DNA of 64,000 bases from Candidatus Tenderia electrophaga (GTDB taxonomy: Bacteria; Pseudomonadota; Gammaproteobacteria; Tenderiales; Tenderiaceae). The notes beneath the pieces are model-generated. The model worked only from the letters and a program-made list of their open reading frames with translations, searched no databases and was not told the DNA's origin. A program made the translations under genes and the position numbers. Positions 1 to 9,800 of the stretch are shown here, piece after piece; position 1 is the stretch's first letter, and the number at the start of each line of letters is the position of its first letter. Where the stretch lies: assembly GCA_001447805.1 (NCBI GenBank), contig CP013099.1:2675181-2739180 (forward strand), in the 5' to 3' direction.

Positions 1-1978
1 AGATCACGAAAAAGAAATACTCGAGATAGAATATCTCGCCCGCGGAGATGCTTTTGCGAATATCGAGATGGGAAAACACGACGACGAAAAAGACGGCGAC
101 GCAGATACTCATCAGGCGTCCCACCTCCACATGCTTGGATAACAGCGCCACCGCAAACAACACAATCGAGACGACGATCAAGGGCGTAAGATTGGAAATG
201 AAGGCATCGATGAACACGCGCTTCACCCCTATTTCGTAGTACAGGGTGGGCATCACCTCGCGCTCAAACGCCTGCTCGATGCCGAAGTCGGTGTTTTTTT
301 GCAATGCGCGTAATACGAAATAGGCCTCATTGAGTTTCCATCCGGGCAGAAACGCGCCCTGGTCCAGTCCGGGCAACAAGGTCGCGGTGGTAAGGGTATA
401 GGCATCCAGATCCGGTACCAGCACCACGTTCTGGGTTTTGGCGAGAGGCAGCAACTGCATGTCCAGATGCTCGACCTCAAGCGGATAGCGCGAATAATCC
501 ACCGGCACGCGCAATATGGCTTGAAACGCCCATTGCAGCACTTCGCCGCCGGCAACCGGGTAACGCCCCAGCTCTTCCATTTTGACACTCTTGGCCCGGC
601 CTATCTGGAGACCTTTGGCCAGCTCCTGTGGATAATCGTCGCCGTATGTTTGCCACAGCCGCCCGGTCACCAGCACATCATTGGCATTATTGAACTCAAT
701 CGCATCAATATAAACCCCGGTGGGAACATACAAGGGCGGATCCAGATGCTTGCTTTCGCTTGACTGGCGATAACTGTTCATCACGGCCTGCAGGGTGGCC
801 TTGTCGGAGACCTTGACGCCGGAGCTATGAATCGACGGATGATAGGTCAAAGCCAGATCCCAGATGATACTGATCCCCACGATGAGCAATACGGAAACGA
901 TCGCCGTCAGCAGCCATACCCTGAACGGTGAACCGAAACTGGCCTTTAGCAGCAAGGCCGCCAGGGTGCTGCAGAACAGGATCGCGCTGATGATTATCCA
1001 CAGAATCTGTTGCCGCAGCGTGTCGACATTGATATCCAGATCGCTTTTGATAAAGGTATTTTGCAGCGACCAGCCCGAGGTGGGCACGGTCGCAAAGATC
1101 AACCAGGAGGCCTCACCGGTGGTGGTGCTGACATGATCTATCACCCCGCCTTCACCGCGCGCCGCTCTGTCGGCGATCACAAGCCGGTCGGCATCATTTT
1201 TCTGACGCGCCACATCACGGATATTCTGACGTGTCTGCACATATTCATAATTGGGGTGATAGAGATAATTGCCGTCGCGCGTGGTCAGCGCACCGAAGCC
1301 GCTGGGGCCGATATTCAAAGACTCGATAATATCTCTGATCTGCGCCATGGAGATATCGATGGTGACCACACCGTTGGCCGTCTTTTCTCCGCTGTCCGGA
1401 TGAACGCGATAGAACAGCGCCGAATAGGTGATCATGTAGGTCTTGCCGGCTTCGTCCCAATAGGGTTCGCTCCAGCGATTGCCCTTATCCATGGCCTGCA
1501 CATACCAATCGTATTCCGGCGCGGTGTAATCGTACACATCGGCGAGTTGCAGAAACTCCAGCGCGCCATCGCGGCCGGACTTGGAATAATAGGCCGAATA
1601 CAGCCTGACGTCCGGGGTGTAGCCGTAAGGAACGAAGCTGATCGAGCCGCCATAGGCGTAAGGATTGGCGACCAGCATTTCTCTGAGCCGGTGCAGCATG
1701 TGATCGCGATCGATGCCGCCTTCGGTGAGTCCGTTTGCCAAGGTCTCCGCGGAGTTCATGGCCTGCCGCAATACGGCATCGATCCTGGCGGCGGCATCGG
1801 CGGTCAGCTGGCGCAAATCGGCCTTGGCCGACGCATAGATACTGTTTTTGTAACTGACATGCTGATAACTCAACACGCCGACACCCAGCAATGAAACCAG
1901 GCATGTCAGCCACAACAGGCGGTGCAACCACGGATGCCGATGTGAAACGGTTTGGGATTCTGTTGCGTTTACGTCCAT
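1..1978 (-). CDS. Cache-domain/pentameric ligand-gated ion channel fusion (3' end outside window)
   Basis: The frame is open from the ATG at 1978 to the window edge (659 residues visible). Layout: TM helix at about 20-37; periplasmic Cache-like sensor at about 45-315; two TM helices at about 325-345 and 354-376; a beta-rich domain at about 390-585; then helices resembling pLGIC M1 (588-613), M2 (617-640) and the start of M3 (648 on). The YPLEVEHLDMQLLP stretch near 498-511 matches the position and pattern of the pLGIC Cys-loop region (FPFD-x-Q in GLIC/ELIC), and FLPGWKL precedes M1 as in GLIC. The family forms pentameric cation or anion channels opened by ligand; the Cache domain would bind a small molecule. 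It lies 58 bp after the eCIS cargo gene on the same strand. Ion selectivity is unknown. The pLGIC call is by eye from motif order and hydrophobicity. Confidence 0.75.
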   Translation of the reverse strand, partial: MDVNATESQTVSHRHPWLHRLLWLTCLVSLLGVGVLSYQHVSYKNSIYASAKADLRQLTADAAARIDAVLRQAMNSAETLANGLTEGGIDRDHMLHRLREMLVANPYAYGGSISFVPYGYTPDVRLYSAYYSKSGRDGALEFLQLADVYDYTAPEYDWYVQAMDKGNRWSEPYWDEAGKTYMITYSALFYRVHPDSGEKTANGVVTIDISMAQIRDIIESLNIGPSGFGALTTRDGNYLYHPNYEYVQTRQNIRDVARQKNDADRLVIADRAARGEGGVIDHVSTTTGEASWLIFATVPTSGWSLQNTFIKSDLDINVDTLRQQILWIIISAILFCSTLAALLLKASFGSPFRVWLLTAIVSVLLIVGISIIWDLALTYHPSIHSSGVKVSDKATLQAVMNSYRQSSESKHLDPPLYVPTGVYIDAIEFNNANDVLVTGRLWQTYGDDYPQELAKGLQIGRAKSVKMEELGRYPVAGGEVLQWAFQAILRVPVDYSRYPLEVEHLDMQLLPLAKTQNVVLVPDLDAYTLTTATLLPGLDQGAFLPGWKLNEAYFVLRALQKNTDFGIEQAFEREVMPTLYYEIGVKRVFIDAFISNLTPLIVVSIVLFAVALLSKHVEVGRLMSICVAVFFVVVFSHLDIRKSISAGEIFYLEYFFFVI

Positions 1979-2002
1979 GTTTGCTTCTTATTATTATTAG
2001 GG

Positions 2003-2033
2003 CGTCCCACTCTCGACCCCCGCTCGTGGGACG
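2003..2033 (-). other. Stem-loop between cargo gene and Cache-pLGIC gene
   Basis: An 8-bp perfect inverted repeat, CGTCCCAC and GTGGGACG, has a 15-nt loop. On the minus strand it sits just after the TAA of the DUF4157 gene and before the Cache-pLGIC start. It is followed by CTAATAATAATAAG rather than a T-run, so it may be a weak terminator, an mRNA-stabilising hairpin or a translational spacer. Confidence 0.45.
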
Positions 2034-2036
2034 GGC

Positions 2037-3443
2037 TTACTCCCCGGTCGGCAAGGTCTTGACCACCGCACGTGTACCCGTCGCCCCGCTGCGTTTGTTG
2101 GGCACATTCATTTCATTCCAGACGCCGGCCGCGGCCTTAAAGGCGCCGCTGGCGCCATCGGCAATCTTGGTCAAGGCAATGATCTTGGGACGGCCGTCGC
2201 CACCCACCTCCCAGCCCCACTTGACCGAGCCTACATAGCTGTCACCGCCGCTGCCTTCGTGCAGGGCGGTCACTTCGAACTCCTGCTTGCCACTGATGCT
2301 GGCACTCCTCACCGGCACCGTGGGTTCATCCGACAACAAGGCGGTGTTCCAGCTGCCACCACTCTTCTGGGCACTGGTGACATGGCCCTGCTTGAGGGCG
2401 CCGGTCGGCTCCAGCTGAGAGAGATCACCGCCCGGACGCGCCTTCATCGGCGCATCTTCGGTCAGACGCTGCTCGGCATAGCGTGGATCCAGGTTTACCA
2501 GCTCGCCGCCCTCGTCATAGAGCTGTTGATCGATGGCCCAACCCGCGTCGGTGGTCCGCATGCCGAAGCCGGCGGTCTTGTTGCCCTCTGAGGCCGAGGT
2601 CTCTTCATTGACAAAACCGCGGGGCGTGGATTTACGCTTGGTGATCTTCATATCGTCCTTCACCGACTGCACCAGGCTGACCCGATCGCCGTCGGCGCCC
2701 ATTTCACTCTTGGGCGTAAACTCCAAAATAATCTTGGCGCCGTAGTGCTTAGTCGCCGCCGTGGTCTGATTCCAGAAATAGGGCTCGAAACGCTTGGTAT
2801 CGAAACTGCCGCCAGCCACGGCCACGGCGCGTTGGATAGGCAAACCGGCTGCGCACCCGACACCCGGCTTGAGTTGGGCGGGTTCTTGCCACGCGGCGCT
2901 GACGGCATAAGCACTCGCCCGCGCCCCCATGACGTCCGCTTCCTTTTCCAACGCGGGCTCATCATTGATCGCCGCGCCCTTGGCCTGTACGGTCGGCCGC
3001 ACCCGGCCCTGTTTCTGTTGTACCGTGTGCCAGGCCTCGTGGGGCAGGTGGTGCTCCTGACCCGGGCCGAGATGAATCTCGCTGCCCTGGGCATAGGCCA
3101 GAGCATTGAGTTGCGCCGGCTTGTCCGAGTTACGATGCACCCGCACATCGGACATATCCAACCCCGACATCGCCTCGATGCCCGCCTTGAGCTTGTCGGG
3201 CAGGCCGTTGCCACTCGCCGGCTGACGCTGCAGCGGCGCGTCGCTGCTGTGCTGCAAGCGGCGGCGCTGCGCCGTCATGCGCGGGCTGCCGTCGATGGTG
3301 GCCGACAAGCGCTGCTGGCGCTGCGCACGCGTGGAGCGGTCCTGATCTGATCCGCCGGCATAGCCCGCGCCGGACGGAGAGCGCCCTTGCGCCGCCGCCC
3401 TGGGCTGCTGCGTTGAACCTTCCCTTTCGTGTTCTGGTTTCAT
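2037..3443 (-). CDS. eCIS-core DUF4157 protein, probable cargo/effector
   Basis: A 468-residue protein. The N-terminal 75 residues are polar and low in complexity. A DUF4157 (eCIS core) domain spans about 80-175 and carries the zincin-like signature HEAWH at 135-139 followed by TVQQKQGR. The C-terminal 270 residues form a domain I do not recognise. DUF4157 domains mark cargo or loading-associated proteins of extracellular contractile injection systems, so the C-terminal part may be the delivered activity (inference). The start at 3443 is preferred over longer in-frame starts because AGAGGA precedes it and the upstream extension overlaps the previous gene. It is the last eCIS-type gene on the minus strand, 122 bp after the peptidoglycan-binding membrane protein. 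Confidence 0.8.
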   Translation of the reverse strand: MKPEHEREGSTQQPRAAAQGRSPSGAGYAGGSDQDRSTRAQRQQRLSATIDGSPRMTAQRRRLQHSSDAPLQRQPASGNGLPDKLKAGIEAMSGLDMSDVRVHRNSDKPAQLNALAYAQGSEIHLGPGQEHHLPHEAWHTVQQKQGRVRPTVQAKGAAINDEPALEKEADVMGARASAYAVSAAWQEPAQLKPGVGCAAGLPIQRAVAVAGGSFDTKRFEPYFWNQTTAATKHYGAKIILEFTPKSEMGADGDRVSLVQSVKDDMKITKRKSTPRGFVNEETSASEGNKTAGFGMRTTDAGWAIDQQLYDEGGELVNLDPRYAEQRLTEDAPMKARPGGDLSQLEPTGALKQGHVTSAQKSGGSWNTALLSDEPTVPVRSASISGKQEFEVTALHEGSGGDSYVGSVKWGWEVGGDGRPKIIALTKIADGASGAFKAAAGVWNEMNVPNKRSGATGTRAVVKTLPTGE

Positions 3444-3565
3444 GGTCGCGTCCTCTGTCTCGTTCTTCTCTTGGTCTCTGGGCGCTGTGCGTGTCAGCGC
3501 CGCCCTATAGGTAATGTATTGGTAAACCGCGCGTGTCCTTGTCTGGCTTTCATACGCGCACCGGA

Positions 3566-5533
3566 TCAGGGTAAGGGCGGCCGCGTTGCCCGGCTGACAT
3601 AGCGCACCGTCATGACCAGCGCGATAAGCACGCCCAGGGAGGCAATCACCGCATCGGCCCGTGCCTGCCAATACGGATCGCAGATCAAGGAGATGATAAA
3701 AATCAGCAACGTCGTCAAACCGGCGGCGGCGAAATAGAGGAAATGTTGTTTATAAAAACTACGCAGGCGACACACCCAGATGGCGACCAGGGCATAGATA
3801 CCGAGCACCGCAACCAACAGATCAAAGGCAAGCCGGAATGCCCAGCGGTTAGGACAGGCGAATTGACACAGACCGGGCATATATTGATCCACCAGGCCGC
3901 CAATGTGATCATCGTCGCCGGCGGCGCTATACAGTTCAACAATCCTGGACTTGATGGCGGCCATGTCTGCGTCGCTTGCCAGGGGCAGGGGCCACAGGCC
4001 GACACCGGCGAAATTATCCTGAAAATAGATCAGGTCGTCGGTGAACTGGGTGAAGGCGCCGCGTGGATCATCGGCATGCCCGTCAGGCGATATCACCGGC
4101 ACGATCTTTCTCAATACCGCCTTGCGCTGCGCGCCGCGGAATTCGTCTTCGATATTGCGGCGTAGAATCTTCTTGGCATCGGAGGTCGGCTGTTGCAGGA
4201 AGACAAAGACGTAATCCACTGGGGCCGCGTCGCCGTCGCTACTGTCCAGCAGAATGCTCTCCAGGTCGCTAAAAGCAGCTTGCTGATCCAAGGCCGCGAC
4301 ATCGAGATCGAGCAGGATATTGATGTGATAGTCCCGCTCACGCTCGGCCAGTCTTTGCGCCACCTGATTGACGAAGGTGATGAGGTTGGCCCGCTTGCCG
4401 GCAGACTCGGTGTAATTGTCGAACACCAGTGTCACTCCGTCGCCGCGTACCGCGGCACCGCCCTCAAACAGCGTCAAGGGATCGTTCAACAGGCTCGTTT
4501 GACTGGGCGTAAATTGTTGCGTCACGGCTTCGACCGTGGCGCCCACTGCACGACGCAGCCGTTTGCCATCCCACGCCTGCCAGCCGCGGGCCTGAATCGT
4601 GACATCCACCGCGACGCGGTATTTATGGGCCAGATTGATAAACCCGGCTGCATCCCAGTCATCGCTCCACTGCAGCGAGCTTTGGATGTCGCCCTCTGCG
4701 TTGAGCGCCAAGGCGTAGAAGGCAATGCGGTCGAAGAGGCTGAAGTCCACCTCTTGCGGCGTGCCATCCGCGAGCCAATAGGGGTAGAAGCCATAGACCA
4801 GACTGGAATGCTCGCCCGAACATCCGCAGTCAGCGCCGCTCACTTGAATGGGGTTGAGCTTGGCGCCGGGCTCGACCCGCGCCTGCGCCAGGATATCATC
4901 CAGATAGGGCCGATACTCCAAGTCGCTGCCGGCAAACAACTGAGCCAGGGCGGATTTGAACAGGGCGGCATTGGCGTAGGCAATACCGGCGATGCCGGAC
5001 AAGGCCTCCAGAATAGGATCAGGCAGGGTTTCGTCGGCGACCGGCTGTTGCTCGCCGCCTTGCTCGCTGTCTTGGGATTGGCCGTCATCGCTGTCCTGTT
5101 GCGGCGGCGACCAGCGATAATAGACGCCGGCATCGGCGCGTTCGGACTCCGTCGCCGTCGACGGGGTTGCGGCTGCAGGCGTCGTCGCTGAGGGCGCTTG
5201 ATCGAGCAACTCCACCAAGGTCGCAGCGATATCCGCGGCGCCGGCCTGCACGGCATGCGCACGGCAGAAACGCTGCAAGGCCAGGCGCGTATCGGCGCCC
5301 AACACGCCATCGCTGTCGATGGGTCCGTAACCCAAGCCGTTGAGCCTTTGCTGAATCTGGATCACCCGTTGCTTGGTGACCGTTTGCACATATTGCTGAA
5401 ATGCGTCCTTGATCACGGCCGGCTGGCAGCTGTCAGGCGCATCCTGCGCCCAGACCGCGGCGTTCAGCAGCGACATGCCCAGGGCGCACAGCCCAGCAAA
5501 CAAAGACAATCTCATTGTTTTTCTGTTTTTCAT
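3566..5533 (-). CDS. Secreted/membrane-anchored peptidoglycan-binding and GH18-like protein of the eCIS locus
   Basis: 655 residues. A signal peptide (about 1-29, ending AVWAQ) is followed by a peptidoglycan-binding-1 repeat at about 55-92 (QQRLNGLGYGPIDSDGVLG), a Ser/Thr/Glu/Gln-rich linker (about 112-165) and a region at about 245-555 that reads like a GH18/chitinase-type barrel (LVYGFYPYWLADG near the start). At the C-terminus there are two to three TM helices (about 570-645). A clear DxxDxDxE catalytic motif is not obvious, so it may bind rather than cut glycans. The gene starts in an ATGA overlap with the stop of the AAA+ ATPase gene, so the two are translationally coupled. It could help the particle cross or be anchored at the cell wall; this role is inferred from domains and position. 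Confidence 0.65.
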   Translation of the reverse strand: MKNRKTMRLSLFAGLCALGMSLLNAAVWAQDAPDSCQPAVIKDAFQQYVQTVTKQRVIQIQQRLNGLGYGPIDSDGVLGADTRLALQRFCRAHAVQAGAADIAATLVELLDQAPSATTPAAATPSTATESERADAGVYYRWSPPQQDSDDGQSQDSEQGGEQQPVADETLPDPILEALSGIAGIAYANAALFKSALAQLFAGSDLEYRPYLDDILAQARVEPGAKLNPIQVSGADCGCSGEHSSLVYGFYPYWLADGTPQEVDFSLFDRIAFYALALNAEGDIQSSLQWSDDWDAAGFINLAHKYRVAVDVTIQARGWQAWDGKRLRRAVGATVEAVTQQFTPSQTSLLNDPLTLFEGGAAVRGDGVTLVFDNYTESAGKRANLITFVNQVAQRLAERERDYHINILLDLDVAALDQQAAFSDLESILLDSSDGDAAPVDYVFVFLQQPTSDAKKILRRNIEDEFRGAQRKAVLRKIVPVISPDGHADDPRGAFTQFTDDLIYFQDNFAGVGLWPLPLASDADMAAIKSRIVELYSAAGDDDHIGGLVDQYMPGLCQFACPNRWAFRLAFDLLVAVLGIYALVAIWVCRLRSFYKQHFLYFAAAGLTTLLIFIISLICDPYWQARADAVIASLGVLIALVMTVRYVSRATRPPLP

Positions 5534-6882
5534 ACCTGTAAGGTCTTTCCTTCCTTGCGCAACTCTTTCACTACGCCATTGACCAGGTCTTCACTGGTGA
5601 TCGTGTTGCGCTGCCCCTGCAGGGCACTGATGGCGCCGTAGCGCACCACATTGGTGATCGCCCCGCCGGTGAGTTCATAGCGTTCCGCTAGGCCGTGCAG
5701 ATCCACCCCCTCGTCCAACAGGGCCTTGCCGTTGAGGGTATTCAGCCATAGACGGTAGCGCTGCTCGGCATCGGGCACGGGGAAATACACCAGCGACTGA
5801 AATCGGCGTGCAAAGGCCTCGTCGATGTTGGCCTTAAGATTGGTGGCCAGAATCACGATGCCGGGAAAATCCTCGATACGCTGCAACAAATAAGAAATTT
5901 CCTGGTTGGCGTAGCGGTCATGCGAACTTGACGTCTGGGTGCGTTTACCAAACAGGGCGTCGGCCTCGTCAAAGAACAATATCCAGTGTTTGCTTTGCGC
6001 CTGATCAAAGACATTGGCCAGGTTCTTTTCCGTCTCGCCGATATACTTGGAAACCACCATGGACAGATCGATACGATACACGTCCGCCCCCACATCGGCG
6101 CCGATCAGCGTCGCGGTAAGGGTCTTGCCCGTCCCCGGCGGGCCGTAAAACAGGCTGCGATAACCGGGCTTGATGGATTTCTCCAATCCCCACTGCCGCA
6201 TGATGATGGCCGAGCCCTTGATCCAGGTCTTGATGTTGTCGATTTCGGCCAAGACCGGCGGCGCCAGCACCAGATCCTCCCAACCGAGGCGGGTGGTAAT
6301 CCGTTTGGCGGGAAAGCTGATGCTGTAATCAGGTTTGTGACACACGCCGGAGGTGAAGCGGCTCAGATAGTCGGAGGCAATCAACAGCGCGCCACTGAGC
6401 AAGGGCTCATCGACATCGCGGCGCTCCAGGCGCAGAATGCCCTGGCGTGCGAACGGCCGGTCCGCGTCAAACAATTCCAATATTTCAAAGCGTCGGCTCA
6501 AATCACTGCCGGCCAGCAGAAACGCGGCGGTCTCACCGGTGGGCAGAAACCCGCCATGGCTCTTACCCTGCCAACCGCCGAACTCCGCATAGCCCCGATC
6601 CAAGTTCTTGTTGCGGATAAACAAGGTATCCAAGGCCTGGGGCTGCAAATGGGGTAGCAGTGCCAGGATAAGAATCAAGCGCGCATCGAAGTCCAGCGCA
6701 TTTTCGCGCACCACACGGGCGTATTCCGAATCATCCGCCGTCAAATCCGGCGGTTCGATCGCCTGCACGTCCGCGTAATCGCAGGGCTGTTCGAAATAGA
6801 GACAAATGCGCGTCTCCAGCACACGGCTGAACCAATCGATCTCGCGCGCCAGGCTTACCGCGTTCGCGTTAGCTAAACTCAT
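5530..6882 (-). CDS. AAA+ ATPase of contractile injection system (Afp15-like)
   Basis: 450 residues from ATG 6882. The N-terminal half is a CIS-specific domain; the C-terminal AAA+ module has Walker A GPPGTGKT near residue 245 and Walker B ILFFDEADALFG near 304, followed by the sensor stretch IVILATNLK. In Afp/PVC loci this ATPase is conserved and needed for particle assembly or cargo loading; its exact reaction is unsettled. An alternative start at 6951 would overlap the tape-measure gene by 64 bp; 6882 leaves a 5-bp gap, so I prefer it. The stop overlaps the next gene as ATGA. Confidence 0.9.
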   Translation of the reverse strand: MSLANANAVSLAREIDWFSRVLETRICLYFEQPCDYADVQAIEPPDLTADDSEYARVVRENALDFDARLILILALLPHLQPQALDTLFIRNKNLDRGYAEFGGWQGKSHGGFLPTGETAAFLLAGSDLSRRFEILELFDADRPFARQGILRLERRDVDEPLLSGALLIASDYLSRFTSGVCHKPDYSISFPAKRITTRLGWEDLVLAPPVLAEIDNIKTWIKGSAIIMRQWGLEKSIKPGYRSLFYGPPGTGKTLTATLIGADVGADVYRIDLSMVVSKYIGETEKNLANVFDQAQSKHWILFFDEADALFGKRTQTSSSHDRYANQEISYLLQRIEDFPGIVILATNLKANIDEAFARRFQSLVYFPVPDAEQRYRLWLNTLNGKALLDEGVDLHGLAERYELTGGAITNVVRYGAISALQGQRNTITSEDLVNGVVKELRKEGKTLQV

Positions 6883-6887
6883 AAAAC

Positions 6888-9800
6888 TCAGCGCCAGTCC
6901 ACATAAATCACACGCTCCATCCAAGCATACTTGATCGTCGAATAACTCCACGGCAACTGGTCCAGCAACATGTCATACGGTTTGGATTCGACCAGCAAAT
7001 GCCAGGCGTCATCCTTGAGCTGGAGCCGGCCCTCGCGCTGCAGAAAGGCTTCACGCAAACCGGCAACCGAGGTATTGCCCAGCGCCGTCCAGTTCTGGAT
7101 CATGCCTTGCAGCAGTCCCAGCAGTTGTTCTGTCTCTCGTTCGGCCAGCGTAATCTCTCGCTCAATGGGGATCCCTGTCTTGACACCGCAGAGGAGTTTG
7201 TTCAACACCAATTGATATTCCGGCGCAGCGAGATTGCCGTTGACCAAAAACTGGAGCATGTGCACACCGCGCACCGCCGCATGGCGATCTCTGAAGGCAG
7301 ACGCCTTGGTCAACCCGAGCATATCGAACACACGCGGCAGATAAGGGGCGGCCAGCACCACGCCGGCGTTATAAATATAAATATCTTCCAACACCGGGGG
7401 CTCCGGCGCCGACGACACGTCCACCTCGTTGATGACGCGAGGGTTTTCGCCTTTGGTAAAGGCAGGGCCGGAATCGATGTCGTTCAAGCACTGAATGGTG
7501 CGTCGAATCATCTCCCGCGTCGAGGGCAGACTGTCGGCCAGCAGCTGCTGCGAGATCGCCGCGACAAACTCCCCGGGGGCGTTTCCGGCCGCGCGCTGCA
7601 TTAGATAATGAACAAGATGGGTGACAAAATAGCGTTGCTGAAACACCGGACCAAACTCGGCGACATAGGCGAAAATCGCCTGCCACTTGAGCACTGCCAG
7701 CCGGGCGCTGTCCACGCCCACGCCCATACCAGAACCGTAACAGGCTGTGGTGACGATATCCGCATACCGAATCAAGCGAGACAGATCGTTGACCCCGGCC
7801 GCGCCGAGCCAACGAATCAAAAGGCGCTCGGGCAATACGCGTACCAGGCGCTCAGTCATGCGTGCATCGCTCATCAACGTATTTAGAAGACGCCGGACCG
7901 CGCGTGGCTGACGCTCAAGCAAGTACTCACAGGACTGAACCAGGGCGTCGACCTCGACCTGGGTCGGTTGCTTATGCGAGCGCAGGTAAGTCGACACGAC
8001 TTGCTCCTGGTCTTCAAAACGATCAGGCGCGGACTCGGCGTGTGGCGTCGGGGCGGCGTGCAGCCCCGCATGCTCCACCTGCGAAGACACACCGCTCGTG
8101 TACGCCGGAATCGCCTCAAAATCGATCAACTCGCCACGCACAATTTGCCTCAGAACCTGATAATAATAGGGCCGCCGTGCTGGGCTGCGTGCGGCGTATG
8201 ACTCAAGCGCCTCGATGAGCGGCGACTCGTTGGCCCCGTCGCCCTGATGCATCAACCGTACGAAGGCAAGCACCAAGCTGCGCAGCGCAGACGTCGACCA
8301 TGCGTCACTGGACAGCTCAGACCCGACAGCGCCGGCCTGCAGTTCACGCAACAGACGCATCAACAACTGGGGGGCGCGACGCTCCAGGGCGTCGATGGCC
8401 TCGTTCAAGGCTTCACCATGTTGCTTATCGTCACGGCTCAAGGCGCGGATCAGTTGGTCATAATGCGTGTAATCGGCCAACCACGCCTCATTTGTGGAAC
8501 CCGGGTCCCGAGCATCCGCATGCGCCGCTGTATCCAGCTCGGTCAAAAGATGCAGCATCTGTCTGGCACCCGCATTGGACTTGGCTAAGCCCCTGAGCTG
8601 TGCAGAGAATTCAGCGGCCAATTCGTCCGGGCTCAGGTTATTGGCCGCGGCCGCCTGCCGTAACACGCTGGCGAGATAGGATTTTTTGTTGAAGCGGCTG
8701 CCCCGCTCCACCAACAAATAGGTCAGCGTAAATTCCCATAGCTGGCGCTTCACCGCCCGACGCGGCGGCGCAGGCTCACCCCGGGGTTGCCTGAACCAAA
8801 CGGGTTGCTCCAATACCGTCGCCACGAAACCGTATTCCGTCGGCTGCATAAGCACCAATATCTGTTGCAATGCGCTCTCGGGAAAGCCATGGGCCAGCCG
8901 TTTGCGCACCACGGCACGCCGACCGTGTTGGTTCAGCACCTGTTCCAGCAGCCCGGCCGAATCGGTTAACACTGTTTGCCATAGCGCTTCGATAAGCGAG
9001 AAGTCCCCGGCGCAAATGGCGTCGGCCAGACGCGACGACGCATGTCGGTCGACGTCGTCGGCCGCTGCCACCTTGTTCGGCTGTGGCGCAGATTCGGCGA
9101 GCACGCGTGACAATACGGCTTGAAGCTGTGCCCCGCCCTGTGCTGCTCGGCCGCGCGCCAGCCGTTCGAGCCATGTTGACGTCTGCAAGGGCCAACGGCG
9201 CCACACAGGCAGCAGCGCCTGCACTAACAATTGCTGCACATCGAGCTGACGACCGCCCTTGCCAAGAAGCAACATGATCAGCTCGCCGACAAGCAATCGT
9301 TGTGCGTCGTGTCTAGAAACATCCGGGCCAACGGCGCTCAACAGTGTGTCCACCAGCTGTATGATATGGCCGGCCTGCGCCGGTGCCAGCAGCTCGATGA
9401 GTGTATACACCGTATGCGTTGGAAACTGAGTGACCAAGCGGTCGACTACCAGCTCGCGCTGCGCGGCTTGCTGTAAAAACGATTTGAAGGCCTGCGCTTG
9501 GGTGCGCAAGTAGTCGCTCAAGTGCTGCGCCAAGCGCTCCCCGTCTGCTGGACCCGCATACCATGGCAGATGGCCGTAGACGAGATAGTATTCAAGCAAT
9601 TCGCGTCGGCCGGTGCGCCGGTCCAAGGCCTGCACGCCGGTCGACGGCCCATCATCAACTGACTGGCGCAAAGCGGCCAGCGCCTCCTCCAATTTACGCC
9701 GCAGCCGGCGCGGCAACTCGTCGCGGTAATCGTGATGGGGGACGACCCCGAGATCCAGTTCGATTGCCGGGATGCGCAATACCGCGTCCCTGCCTGCGGC

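Noticed and set aside
4193-5191. 332-residue plus-strand frame opposite the GH18-like gene
   Set aside because: No domain and shadow-like composition; the minus-strand gene has a signal peptide and domains.
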